Part shown: positions 49,957 through 58,472 of the stretch, piece after piece | Layout of the letters: each line of letters starts with the position of its first letter | Position numbering within the stretch: position 1 is the stretch's first letter | From: Bacillota bacterium | GTDB lineage: Bacteria; Bacillota; Clostridia; Oscillospirales; Oscillospiraceae | DNA length: 64,000 nt | Assembly (NCBI GenBank): GCA_021770445.1 | Contig: JAETQY010000003.1 | Location: forward strand, 51,531 to 115,530 | Reading direction: 5' to 3' | Program-made: the position numbers and the translations under genes | Notes under the pieces: model-generated | Database searches by the model: none | Told to the model about the DNA's origin: nothing | Seen by the model: the letters and a program-made list of their open reading frames with translations, nothing else

Positions 49957-50961
49957 ATGACTGACCGCGATTCATGGCTGGCCCGCCGGAGACGGATCAG
50001 CGAGATCATCGAGGTGGGCAACGACCAGGACTGGCCCAGCCGCCTCTACGATGTCCTGAACGCGCTGGCTATCGTTCTCAACCTGGCGGCCAGCATCCTG
50101 TACACCTTCGCCCAGGTCCGCGCCCGCTGGGGCGGGGCCCTGCTCACCCTGGAGCACGTCACCGTGGCCTTTTTCGCCGTGGACTACTGCCTGCGGCTGT
50201 GGACGGCCCGGTGCCTCTACCCCAAGCTGTCTGAGCCCCGGGCCGTGTTCGCCTACGCCCTGTCCTTCAGCGGCCTGGTGGACCTGTTCTCCTTTTTGCC
50301 CTACTGCCTGCCCTTCTTCTTCCCCTCCGGGGCGGTGGCCTTCCGGATGTTCCGGGTGGTGCGTATCTTCCGTCTGTTCCGCATCAACGCCTACTACGAC
50401 TCCCTCAACGTCATCACCCAGGTGGTGGCCAGCAAGCGGCAGCAGCTGCTGTCCTCGGTGTTCATCATCCTGGTGCTGATGCTGGCCTCCAGCCTGTGCA
50501 TGTACTCTCTGGAGCACGAGGCCCAGCCCGACGTGTTCACCAACGCCTTCTCCGGCATCTGGTGGTCGGTGTCCACCCTGCTCACCGTGGGCTACGGGGA
50601 CATCTACCCCATCACCACCCTGGGCAAGCTGTTCGGCATCGTCATCTCCTTCCTGGGGGTGGGCATGGTGGCCATCCCCACCGGCATTATCTCCGCCGGC
50701 TTTGTGGACCAGTATTCCCGGGTCAAACGGCTCAGCAAGTACGCCAATGAGACCGATCTCCGCTTCGTCCAGGTGGAGCTGTCCCGGACCGACCCCTGGG
50801 CTGGCCGGACCGTCCGGGCCCTGGGCCTGCCCTCGGGCATGATCGTGGCAGCCATCCAGCGGGGCGGCCAGACCGTGGCCCCCGGGGAGAATACGAAGCT
50901 GCGCGCTGGCGACACTCTGGTGCTGGGCGCCAAGCCTCTGGACGACGACCTGGAGCTCTGA
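49957..50961 (+). CDS. voltage-gated-type potassium channel with TrkA-C domain
   Basis: A 334-residue ion channel. Six membrane segments fill residues 30-230; the fourth is Arg-spaced (MFRVVRIFRLFRINAYY), as in voltage sensors. The pore has the K+ filter TVGYGDIYP. A cytoplasmic TrkA-C-like domain (about 255-330: RALGLPSGMIVAAIQRGGQTVAPGENTKLRAGDTLVL) probably binds a regulatory ligand. The ATG at 49957 follows GGAGG; the frame opens ten codons earlier without a ribosome site. Confidence 0.92.
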   Translation: MTDRDSWLARRRRISEIIEVGNDQDWPSRLYDVLNALAIVLNLAASILYTFAQVRARWGGALLTLEHVTVAFFAVDYCLRLWTARCLYPKLSEPRAVFAYALSFSGLVDLFSFLPYCLPFFFPSGAVAFRMFRVVRIFRLFRINAYYDSLNVITQVVASKRQQLLSSVFIILVLMLASSLCMYSLEHEAQPDVFTNAFSGIWWSVSTLLTVGYGDIYPITTLGKLFGIVISFLGVGMVAIPTGIISAGFVDQYSRVKRLSKYANETDLRFVQVELSRTDPWAGRTVRALGLPSGMIVAAIQRGGQTVAPGENTKLRAGDTLVLGAKPLDDDLEL

Positions 50962-51001
50962 GCCGACTTAGAACCTGTACCAATAGAAAGGCGGTATCCC
51001 C

Positions 51002-52195
51002 GTGGCGTTTACTCCCCTGAACATTCAAATGCTGGGCGGCTTCTCCCTCTCCCGGGACGGCGCCCAGCTCTCCGTCAGCGGACGCCCCCAGAAGCTGTGT
51101 CTGCTGCTGTCCTTCCTGATCCTGGAGCGGCCCCGCCCCGTCCCCTGTGAGGAGCTGGCCGGCCTGATTTGGCGGGATAAGCGCGTTGATTCCTCCTCTC
51201 TCAACGCCCTGAAGGCCATCCTCCACCGGGCCAGGAGCTGGCTGGACCAGCTGGGCGAGGGGATGGGCCGGACCTTGATCCTCACCCGTCAGGGCTGCTG
51301 CCAGTGGAACCCGGAGCAGCCCGTCACCCTGGATGTGGAGGAGTTTTCCCGGCTGATCCAGGCCGGGGAGGATGCTCCTGAGGAGGCCCGGCCGGAACTG
51401 TGGATCAGGGCGCTGAAGCTGTACCAGGGCGACTTTCTGCCCGTCCTCAGCAGCTGCCCCTGGGCTGCCTCCATCGCCGAGGAGCTCCACGAAAAATATC
51501 TCCGCACCGCCTTACACGTCCTCCCCCTGCTGGACGGCCGGGGCCAGACCCAGGAGGCGGCGGAGCTGGCCGGCTTTGTCTTCGCCCTGGAGCCCCTGCG
51601 GGAGGACCTGTGCCGGTGGCGGATGGAGACTCTCCTGCGCCTGGAGCGGCACAAGGAGGCCACTCGGACCTATGAGGACTTTCAGGAGCGGCTGCTGGCC
51701 GCCCAGGGTCTTATGCCCTCCGACAAGCTGCGGGAGCTCTACCGCCAGGCCCAGGGCCGCCAGGACCCCCGGGCCATCTCCCCCGTCGCCCTGCTGGAGC
51801 GGCTCCAGGAGCCCCCACGCCCCGGCGCCCTGCTGTGCGACTACGACTTCTTCCGTATCGTCTGCCACTCCATGGCCCGCATGGCCGCCCGGAGCGGCGA
51901 GCCCCTCCATGTGGCCCTCATCTCCGTTCAGCCCAAAGACGCCCCTCTGCCCCGTCACAGCTTGGACCGGGTCATGGACCACCTACAGGATATCATCCGC
52001 CGGCACCTGCGCCAGGGGGATGCCGCCACCCGGTGCAGCGTCTCCCAGTTCGCTCTGCTGCTGCCCCAGGCCACCTATGAAAACGGCCAGATGATCTGCG
52101 CCCGGATCACCCGGGCCTTCGTCCGTCAGTTCCCCCACTCCCCCGCCGCCCTGCGGGTCTCCCTCCAGCCCCTGCGCCCCGGCCGGGATGTGTAG
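51002..52195 (+). CDS. SARP/BTAD-type regulator with degenerate GGDEF-like C-terminal domain
   Basis: A 397-residue regulator. Residues 1-95 are an OmpR-type winged helix (IQMLGGFSLSRDGAQL... LAGLIWRDKRVDSSSLNALKAILHRARSWL). About 100-245 is the BTAD helical repeat region (GDFLPVLSSCPWAASIAEELHEKYLRTAL). Residues 270-390 resemble a nucleotidyl cyclase fold, with HLRQGDAATRCSVSQFALLLP where a GGDEF domain would have its catalytic loop; the loop is lost, so it is probably a sensor or dimer module. The GTG start follows AAAGGCGG. Targets are unknown. Confidence 0.75.
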   Translation: MAFTPLNIQMLGGFSLSRDGAQLSVSGRPQKLCLLLSFLILERPRPVPCEELAGLIWRDKRVDSSSLNALKAILHRARSWLDQLGEGMGRTLILTRQGCCQWNPEQPVTLDVEEFSRLIQAGEDAPEEARPELWIRALKLYQGDFLPVLSSCPWAASIAEELHEKYLRTALHVLPLLDGRGQTQEAAELAGFVFALEPLREDLCRWRMETLLRLERHKEATRTYEDFQERLLAAQGLMPSDKLRELYRQAQGRQDPRAISPVALLERLQEPPRPGALLCDYDFFRIVCHSMARMAARSGEPLHVALISVQPKDAPLPRHSLDRVMDHLQDIIRRHLRQGDAATRCSVSQFALLLPQATYENGQMICARITRAFVRQFPHSPAALRVSLQPLRPGRDV

Positions 52196-52261
52196 AGGCC
52201 GTCGCCCCCTGCAGCCCGCCGGCGGCAATTTTGAAGATCGCTCCAGAAAGGAGGTCTCCCC

Positions 52262-53359
52262 ATGGACAAGGCCATCGTGGCCCGGCCCGTCTTTCCGCCG
52301 GGCCGGCGCATTGTCGCCGTCAGCGACATTCACGGCAATCTCCCCTTTTTCCGGGCCCTGATGGACAAAATCGGGCTCACCCCTAACGACAACCTGGTCC
52401 TGTTGGGCGACATGCTGGAGAAGGGCCGGGACAGCCTGGCCCTGCTGCGCCATCTGATGGAGCTATCCAAGACCCACACCCTGTATCCCGTCTGCGGCAA
52501 CTGCGACGGGCTGGTGCTGCGTTTCTTTGAGACCGACGAGCTGGACGGGCGATTTTTCGCCTCCTACCTCCCCCGGCACCCGGAGTCCACCCTGCGCCAG
52601 ATGGCCCGAGAGGGGGGCTTCGAGCAGTGGGACGACCTGCCCCGGCTGCGCCGGGACCTGCGCTCCGCCTTTCCGGCGGAGTGGGCCTGGCTCAAGGCCA
52701 TGCCCACCATCCTGGAGACAGAGCACCTGGTCTTTGTCCACGGCGGCGTCCCCTCCCTGGACAATATGGAGGAGCTGGACCGGTGGAAGTGCATGAAAAA
52801 CGACGACTTTCTGGGCCAGGGCCGCTCCTTCCACAAGTGGATCATTGTAGGCCACTGGCCCGTCACCCTCTACGACGGACACATCCCCTCCGCCGCCCCC
52901 ATTATCAGCCGGAAGCGGAAGATCGTCTCCATCGACGGCGGCTGCGTTCTCAAGGTGGACGGCCAGCTCAACGCCCTGATCCTCCCCTCGGAGGAGGCAG
53001 TGGACTTCGCCTGGACCGCCTGGGACGGCCTGCCCGCCGCCCGGGCCCTGGACGGCCAGGAGGCCAGCTCTGACTCGGTGAACATCCGCTGGGGCCGGGC
53101 TGCCCTGGAGCTGCTGGAGGAGGGGGAGGAGTTTTCTTTCTGCCGCCACCTGGAGACAGGGCGGGAGCTGTATATTCTCAATGAGTACCTCCGTCAGGGG
53201 CCCAGCGGCCTGGAGTGCGAGGATTCCACCGATTACTGCCTACCCGTCTCCCCTGGGGAGCTTTTGACGGTGGTTCGGAAAACCAAACGCGGTTTTTTGT
53301 GCAAAAAAGAGGGGGTCACAGGCTGGTATTACGGCCGGTTATGGGATATAATGGAGTAA
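52262..53359 (+). CDS. metallophosphoesterase (calcineurin-like)
   Basis: A 365-residue phosphoesterase. Residues about 15-240 show the metal-binding order of PPP-type enzymes: AVSDIHGN, LLGDMLEKG, CGNCDG, VFVHGGVPS and VGHWPV. The final 70 residues (SPGELLTVVRKTKRGFLCKKEGVTGWYYGRLW) look like a small SH3-like beta barrel. Substrates may be phosphoproteins, dinucleotide polyphosphates or others; it cannot be narrowed from sequence. AAAGGAGGT precedes the ATG. Confidence 0.85.
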   Translation: MDKAIVARPVFPPGRRIVAVSDIHGNLPFFRALMDKIGLTPNDNLVLLGDMLEKGRDSLALLRHLMELSKTHTLYPVCGNCDGLVLRFFETDELDGRFFASYLPRHPESTLRQMAREGGFEQWDDLPRLRRDLRSAFPAEWAWLKAMPTILETEHLVFVHGGVPSLDNMEELDRWKCMKNDDFLGQGRSFHKWIIVGHWPVTLYDGHIPSAAPIISRKRKIVSIDGGCVLKVDGQLNALILPSEEAVDFAWTAWDGLPAARALDGQEASSDSVNIRWGRAALELLEEGEEFSFCRHLETGRELYILNEYLRQGPSGLECEDSTDYCLPVSPGELLTVVRKTKRGFLCKKEGVTGWYYGRLWDIME

Positions 53360-53386
53360 AATAAGGTTTACAAAGGATTTGAATTT

Positions 53387-54295
53387 ATGTTGGATTTCCA
53401 CCCCCTCCGGCTGGAGGACCTCCCCAGGCTGCGCCCCTTCTTCGGCTACAGCCGCAGCAGAATCTGCGACACCACCCCCGGCACCGTCTTCATTTGGCGG
53501 GACATCTACAAGACTGAATGGGCCATATACGGCGGCTCCCTCTACTTCAAGGTGGAGTACCCCGGCCTGGGACCCACCTTCACCCTGCCCCTGGGGGGTG
53601 GCCGGCTGGAGCACTTTAAGCAGATCGCCGACTACTGCTGCCGGCGGAATATGCCCATCTCATTCTACCCCGTGCCCAAGGACGAGCTGGAGGAGCTCCA
53701 GGCGTTCTTCCCCGCCAGCACCGCCGTAGGGGAGCGGGACAGCTTCGATTACCTCTACCGGGCGGAGGACCTGAAATATTTCCGGGGAAAAAAGCTCAGC
53801 GGCCAGCGCAACCATGTGAACAAGTTCCTCAAAACCTACGGCAACTGGTCCTTCCGGCCCATCCTTCCGGAGGATATTCCCGGCGTCAAGGCCTTTCTGG
53901 ACAGCTACGCCGCCCGTTGGGACAAGGGGGCAGCCACCTTCCATGAGGACATCGCTAAAACCCATGAGGTGCTGGACAACTACCAGACCTACGACCTGCT
54001 GGGGGGCGTGCTGCTGGTGGAGGACCGGATCGTAGGCTTCTCCCTGGGGGAGATCATCGGCGACACCCTGTTTACCCACATCGAGAAGGCCGACCGGGAC
54101 TACGAGGGCTGCTACCAGATGCTGGTGGCCCAGTTCGCCCAGCAGTTCGCCGGGGAGGGCGTCTCCTTCATCAACCGGGAGGACGACACCGGAGATATGG
54201 GCCTGCGCACCAGCAAGCTATCCTACCACCCGGTGGCCCTGCTGGAGAAGTACACCGTCACGGTGGACGAGCCCTGCGACTACTGCCAGATATGA
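53387..54295 (+). CDS. DUF2156 (GNAT-fold, aminoacyltransferase-like) protein
   Basis: A 302-residue protein of the DUF2156 family, the domain that forms the cytoplasmic catalytic part of lysyl-phosphatidylglycerol synthase MprF and related GNAT pairs. DYLYRAEDLKYFRGKKLSGQRNHVNKFLKTYG is the family signature, and GFSLGEIIGDTLFTHIEKADRDYEGCYQMLVAQFAQ follows in the second GNAT half. There is no membrane domain, so its substrate is soluble or reached from the cytoplasm. A TATAAT lies at 53347-53352 inside the end of the previous gene. Confidence 0.85.
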   Translation: MLDFHPLRLEDLPRLRPFFGYSRSRICDTTPGTVFIWRDIYKTEWAIYGGSLYFKVEYPGLGPTFTLPLGGGRLEHFKQIADYCCRRNMPISFYPVPKDELEELQAFFPASTAVGERDSFDYLYRAEDLKYFRGKKLSGQRNHVNKFLKTYGNWSFRPILPEDIPGVKAFLDSYAARWDKGAATFHEDIAKTHEVLDNYQTYDLLGGVLLVEDRIVGFSLGEIIGDTLFTHIEKADRDYEGCYQMLVAQFAQQFAGEGVSFINREDDTGDMGLRTSKLSYHPVALLEKYTVTVDEPCDYCQI

Positions 54296-54324
54296 GAAAA
54301 CCCGGCCATCGGCCGGGTTTTTTG
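54296..54324. terminator. bidirectional intrinsic terminator
   Basis: AAAACCCGGCC and GGCCGGGTTTTTT pair around ATC, between the convergent DUF2156 and DUF4358 genes. Confidence 0.9.
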
Positions 54325-54798
54325 TTATCCCACTGTCTTTTTGACCGCGTCCAGGTCGTTTGCCACCGCCAGCAGGAGGGTCTCCCCCCGGCGGTCCACC
54401 AGGGCCTCCTCCAGCTTGGGAATCTCGGCGGGGCGGTAGTCGGTATTGGCCTCGATCTGGCTCTGGACATAGTCCTTCAGCGCGCCCTGGGCCGTCTCGG
54501 CCTTGTCCGCGCCGGTGAACACCAGCACAGCCCCCTCCTCGCAGGTGGCCCCGGCGGAGCGGAGGACAGCGCAGTCGGTCAAATCCTCCCGGGCCAGTCC
54601 GTAGTCGGCCAACTTGTACAGGGCGAAGGCGGTGTCAGCGTCCAACTCCTCCAGCTCCTCGGAGAAGGCCCCGGCCTTGGCCATGGCCTCCACATGAGAG
54701 GTGCTGTAGAGCGGGGAAGCGTCATTCTCTTTCCCGCCGCAGGCGGTCAGGCCCAGAATCAGGGCCAGGGCTAATGTCAAACTGAAAAACCTTTTCAT
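54325..54798 (-). CDS. DUF4358 lipoprotein
   Basis: A 157-residue lipoprotein with signal MKRFFSLTLALALILGLTAC ending in the lipidated Cys20. The mature part matches the DUF4358 pattern (LADYGLAREDLTDCAVLRSAGATCEEGAVLVF). In Clostridia such genes are often beside an SGNH hydrolase and an MBOAT gene. Here it overlaps the SGNH gene by four bases, and the MBOAT is missing from the locus. Confidence 0.8.
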   Translation of the reverse strand: MKRFFSLTLALALILGLTACGGKENDASPLYSTSHVEAMAKAGAFSEELEELDADTAFALYKLADYGLAREDLTDCAVLRSAGATCEEGAVLVFTGADKAETAQGALKDYVQSQIEANTDYRPAEIPKLEEALVDRRGETLLLAVANDLDAVKKTVG

Positions 54799-55799
54799 TC
54801 TTGCGCACTTCCATCTTCCGTTGATATATCCGGCTGCCCCGGCTCAACAGCCTCCCCCGGTTCCTCCGCCCCAGGCAGGCCCTCGGGGTACAGCTTGTCA
54901 AATTCCACCGTGTGGGTTTTCAGATAGTCCAGCCACTGGACACAGGCGTCCTTCACCAGGTGGACGCCGTCCCGGCTGACCCCCTCGGGCAGAGCGCCGT
55001 TCTCGTCGGCGAACTCAGTATACAGGTCCAGGTAGACCACCTGCTTCTCCTCCGCCACCTTGCGCATCAAGTCGTTGTATACCCGCAGGTGCTCGTTGGT
55101 CAGGTTGTACTTGTTCCCGTTGTACTCCTCGATCTGCTTCTCATTTAGGGGGATCAGCCCCTGGATGTAGATGACTGCGTTGGGCTGCACCTTGCGGATC
55201 TCGTCGATGGCGGAGCAGTAGCTGTTATAAAAGCCCTTGTCGTTGTGGATGCCCAGCTCATTGATCCCCAGGGAGAGGTAGACCTTGCCGTACTCCTCCA
55301 GGGCCAGGGCCTCCAGCAGGGTGTACTGTTTGCCGCCGATTTTCAGCGCCTTCTTCTCCGCCAGCTTGAAGATGGACAGGCCATTGGAGGTCAGGTTCCT
55401 GCCCGTTCCGATGCCGCTGTAGATCATAAAGCCGTCGGTGCGGGAGTCCCCCACAAAGGCGGCATCGTCAAAGTAGCTGTTGTCCACCGCCTCCCCCTGG
55501 GGGACGGGCTGGGAGAAGTCGTAGGGGACGTCCTCGGGCACGCTGTCCTCCGGCGGGTCGTCCGGCTGATTCTCCGGGGGTGTGTTTTCCGGCGGCGTCT
55601 GCTGGGACAGGTCCGGCCCGGCGCCGCTGCCGGCCGACATTTCCCCCTGGAGGACATCCGGGGCTCCGGGGACTGTGTTCCAATATCTCTGATAGACCAG
55701 CACCGCTGCCACCGCAGCGATCACTACCACCGCCACCGAAATCAGCAGAACGGCCACCCAGCGCTTCCGGGCGACATGCTTCCCCTGATAATTGGTCAC
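54795..55799 (-). CDS. membrane-anchored SGNH/GDSL-type hydrolase
   Basis: A 334-residue protein: a basic start, one membrane anchor (about 15-38), a Pro/Glu-rich spacer (55-100) and an SGNH domain. AAFVGDSRTDGF holds the nucleophile Ser, SLGINELG the block III Asn, and SRDGVHLVKDA the Asp-x-x-His pair. It probably de-esterifies or transfers acyl groups on an envelope polymer. The GTG at 55799 has GGAGG nine bases upstream; a TTG two codons earlier is too close to the ribosome site. Confidence 0.82.
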   Translation of the reverse strand: MTNYQGKHVARKRWVAVLLISVAVVVIAAVAAVLVYQRYWNTVPGAPDVLQGEMSAGSGAGPDLSQQTPPENTPPENQPDDPPEDSVPEDVPYDFSQPVPQGEAVDNSYFDDAAFVGDSRTDGFMIYSGIGTGRNLTSNGLSIFKLAEKKALKIGGKQYTLLEALALEEYGKVYLSLGINELGIHNDKGFYNSYCSAIDEIRKVQPNAVIYIQGLIPLNEKQIEEYNGNKYNLTNEHLRVYNDLMRKVAEEKQVVYLDLYTEFADENGALPEGVSRDGVHLVKDACVQWLDYLKTHTVEFDKLYPEGLPGAEEPGEAVEPGQPDISTEDGSAQE

Positions 55800-55854
55800 C
55801 CACAAGCACCTCCCAACGGGGACAGGTCAAACCCTGTCGAAATCTTTCCTAATC

Positions 55855-55882
55855 AGGATAGCACATTTCGGATAAATTTCAA
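55855..55882 (-). promoter_or_regulatory. promoter TTGAAA-16-TATCCT with extended -10
   Basis: On the minus strand TTGAAA (55882-55877) and TATCCT (55860-55855) are 16 bases apart, with TGC before the -10. It would drive the SGNH-DUF4358 pair. Confidence 0.5.
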
Positions 55883-55948
55883 GTGACAAAATCGTTACAA
55901 TTCCCCCTCAATTTGGTCCTTTTCTTGTAATAAAACAGGGAACACACC

Positions 55949-55984
55949 AAGCCCCCGGCCTCTTCCAAGACCGGGGGCTTTTAG
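55949..55984. terminator. hairpin after degV
   Basis: AAGCCCCCGG and CCGGGGGCTT form a perfect 10-bp stem. The T-run is on the plus side (CTTTTAG); on the minus strand it lies seven bases past the degV stop with only weak T content. Confidence 0.55.
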
Positions 55985-55990
55985 CCAATA

Positions 55991-56884
55991 TCAGGCCCGG
56001 CGCAGCAGGCCCACGCCGATGGGAGTAGGGCCTGTGTGGACCCCGATGGTCACGCCGATTTGGTAAGGGTGCCTGATCTCCGGCCGGTCCCAGCCCAGGT
56101 CCAGCAGCCCCTGATATACCTCCTGGGCAAAGGCCTGATGCTCCTCCTTGTCCAGGCCAAAGCCGGTGGCTACCCGCCACTGAGCCAGGTCCAGCTCCTC
56201 CCGCTGTAGGTAGCGGAAAAATAGCTCCCGCACTCGGACCAGCGACTTCTTTCTCCCCTGGGCGATGCCATCGGAGATCAGCTCCCCATCCTTGTAGCCG
56301 ATGAGGGGCTTTACCTTCAACAGCGCTCCGGTGGCCGCCGCCGCCCGGCCGATGCGGCCGCCGTGGCGCAGGTACTCCAGGTCGCTGGTGGTAAAGAAGA
56401 TGCGGCCGCTGGAGCGGATGGCCTTCAGCCGCTCCACCGCCTCCTCCAGGGTGCAGTCCTGGTCCCGCAGGGCGGCCGCCTCCATCACCAGCAGGCCCTG
56501 GAGTACGGTGGCCAGGGTGGAGTCCAGCACCTCCACTCGGGCCTGGGGGTACTCCTCCCGCAGCTCCTCCGCGGCGTTGAGGGCCGACTGGTAGGAGCCA
56601 CTGAATCTGGCGTTGAGGCAGATGCACAGAATGGGCAGACCCCGGGCCGCCGCCGGGCGGAAGGCCTCCAGATAGTCGTCCATGGTGGGCATGGAGGTCT
56701 TGGGAAACACCCCAGGCGCGTCCGCCATGCGCCGGTAGAATTCCCGGGTGGAGATATCCCGCTCCTCCCGGTAGTAGGTCTCATCCCCGATGGCTACATA
56801 AAAGGACACCATAGATATACCCAGCCGCTCCGCTTCCTCACGCCCCAAATCGCAGGAGCTGTCGCTGACAATATGGAATTTCAT
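55991..56884 (-). CDS. DegV family fatty-acid-binding protein
   Basis: A 297-residue DegV/FakB-type protein. It begins KFHIVSDSSCDLG, and TSMPTMDDYLEAF, LNARFSGSYQSAL and LRHGGRIGRAAAATGALLKVKPLI are the conserved blocks. FakB proteins hold a fatty acid while the kinase FakA phosphorylates it; many DegV proteins have this role. No fakA is in the window. TTGAGT-17-TATCAT upstream is its promoter. Confidence 0.9.
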   Translation of the reverse strand: MKFHIVSDSSCDLGREEAERLGISMVSFYVAIGDETYYREERDISTREFYRRMADAPGVFPKTSMPTMDDYLEAFRPAAARGLPILCICLNARFSGSYQSALNAAEELREEYPQARVEVLDSTLATVLQGLLVMEAAALRDQDCTLEEAVERLKAIRSSGRIFFTTSDLEYLRHGGRIGRAAAATGALLKVKPLIGYKDGELISDGIAQGRKKSLVRVRELFFRYLQREELDLAQWRVATGFGLDKEEHQAFAQEVYQGLLDLGWDRPEIRHPYQIGVTIGVHTGPTPIGVGLLRRA

Positions 56885-56973
56885 ATTGTTCTCCTTCTGG
56901 TTTCGTGGCCCCTCCGCTCTCCCCGGACGGGCCGTGACCGGGCTCTACCCGGTAGGTCATAGGCAATAGTGTA

Positions 56974-57002
56974 ATGATACAACACTTCTCCAAAAAACTC
57001 AA
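56974..57002 (-). promoter_or_regulatory. degV promoter TTGAGT-17-TATCAT
   Basis: On the minus strand TTGAGT (57002-56997) and TATCAT (56979-56974) are 17 bases apart. It overlaps the first bases past the stop of the upstream antiporter gene. Confidence 0.6.
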
Positions 57003-58334
57003 TTACTTTTTGGAAAATCTTTCAGCAATCCCTTCCCGTCTCAGAGCGCGGAACCAGCACCACAGGGGCAGCAGGTACAGGTAGAAGGACAGGGGCAGGA
57101 TGGCGGCGCTCACCTCCATAGTGGTGGTGGGCACAGTGGCCGAGATGGCCCAGGGCACCAGCCCGGCCAGGTTGACCACCGAGTTGCCGATGTTCTCCGC
57201 CAGGTCCAGGGCGGGCAGGTCCCGCTTGCGGTACTCCCCCTCCATCAGCTGCCCGCTCATGACAATGCCCACTGTCTGGTTGCAGAACAGGGCACAACAG
57301 CCGAAGGACACCGCCACATGGGCACCAAATAGGCCGGCCCGGTCCGTCAGCCTCCCCACCCTGTCGGTCACGGGGGTCAGTAGGCCGGTACCGTTGAACA
57401 TTCCGGAGTAGGCGCAGGATAGGATCACGATCAGGCACACGCTGACCATGGAGATCAGACCGCCCCCGCTCATCAGCTCGGTCAGGGCAGGCAGGGTGGG
57501 CCGGTAGCCCAGCACGCAGGCCTGGAGGATCTCAGCCAGGGAGAGGTGCTGGACAAACAGGGCACAGCCCGCCGCCAGCACACAGCTCACCGCAATGGAC
57601 ATCATAGCGCTTATCTTAATCCAAGGTAGGATCAGCAGGGCCGCCGCGGGCAGGATAACGGGCCAGGTGAGGGAAAAGCCCTCCCCCAGGGCGGATACGA
57701 TTCCAGCGTCCACCTGCTGAATGGGGAAGCGGAAGGAGAGGGCCCCGTACAGGACCAGGGTGACCAGAAAAGGGACCGGGGTAGTCTTCCACATCCGCAT
57801 CTGAAAGGCGTGCTGATCCACCCCCGCCACCGCCGACACCAGCGCCGCCGAGGAGGAGGCGAGGGACAGCCGCTCCCCAAAGTAGATGCCCGACATGATG
57901 GCCCCCGCCGTCACCACCGGACTGGCCCCGCCGCTGCGGGCGATGGTCATCAGGATGACCCCGGCCGTCCCCACCACGCCGAAGCAGCTGCCAAAGGCCA
58001 GGCTGAAGGTGGAGGACAGCAGAAAGGCCACCAGCACAAAGGTGCCCGGCGTGATCATCCGGACCCCCACCCAGACAAAGTAGGCCACCGTCCCCCCGGC
58101 CCGCCACAGGGCGGTGAGCAGCCCCAGCAGCAGAAGGATGCGCAGCACCTTCATGGAGGTAGCCATCCCCTCCAGGGCCATCCTCATCAGGGCAGGGGGG
58201 CGGGTGCCTCGGCGGACCCCCACCGCGAAAAAGCAGAAAAATCCGGCCAACAGGGCCCAGAACAGGGACAGCCCCCTGACCATACACCCCGCCACACAGA
58301 TCAAAAACACCCCAAACGCCGCCAAAAGATCCAT
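57003..58334 (-). CDS. NhaC-type Na+/H+ antiporter family protein
   Basis: A 443-residue membrane protein with about eleven hydrophobic segments. STFSLAFGSCFGVVGTAGVIL, GIYFGERLSLASSSAALVSAVAGVD and DLPALDLAENIGNSVVNLAGLVPWAI fit the NhaC/ion-transporter family that includes Na+/H+ and malate-2H+/Na+-lactate antiporters. The ATG at 58334 follows GGGAGAGGGAAG; the longer frame runs antisense through the next gene. Ion or acid specificity is not certain. Confidence 0.85.
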   Translation of the reverse strand: MDLLAAFGVFLICVAGCMVRGLSLFWALLAGFFCFFAVGVRRGTRPPALMRMALEGMATSMKVLRILLLLGLLTALWRAGGTVAYFVWVGVRMITPGTFVLVAFLLSSTFSLAFGSCFGVVGTAGVILMTIARSGGASPVVTAGAIMSGIYFGERLSLASSSAALVSAVAGVDQHAFQMRMWKTTPVPFLVTLVLYGALSFRFPIQQVDAGIVSALGEGFSLTWPVILPAAALLILPWIKISAMMSIAVSCVLAAGCALFVQHLSLAEILQACVLGYRPTLPALTELMSGGGLISMVSVCLIVILSCAYSGMFNGTGLLTPVTDRVGRLTDRAGLFGAHVAVSFGCCALFCNQTVGIVMSGQLMEGEYRKRDLPALDLAENIGNSVVNLAGLVPWAISATVPTTTMEVSAAILPLSFYLYLLPLWCWFRALRREGIAERFSKK

Positions 58335-58427
58335 ACTTCCCTCTCCCGTTTTCAATCTATGGGGAATCATATCACGTTCAACTTGTTTTGTCACTCCTTT
58401 TCCCCCCTTTTCTTTTTTGTTCGCCTG

Positions 58428-58436
58428 TGCTATACT
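58428..58436 (+). promoter_or_regulatory. extended -10 promoter ahead of the shikimate-kinase-like gene
   Basis: TGCTATACT is an extended -10. The preceding -35 region is only T-rich. Confidence 0.45.
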
Positions 58437-58472
58437 ATAAAATGAATTTGTATGTAAAGGTTGGGAACGGGT

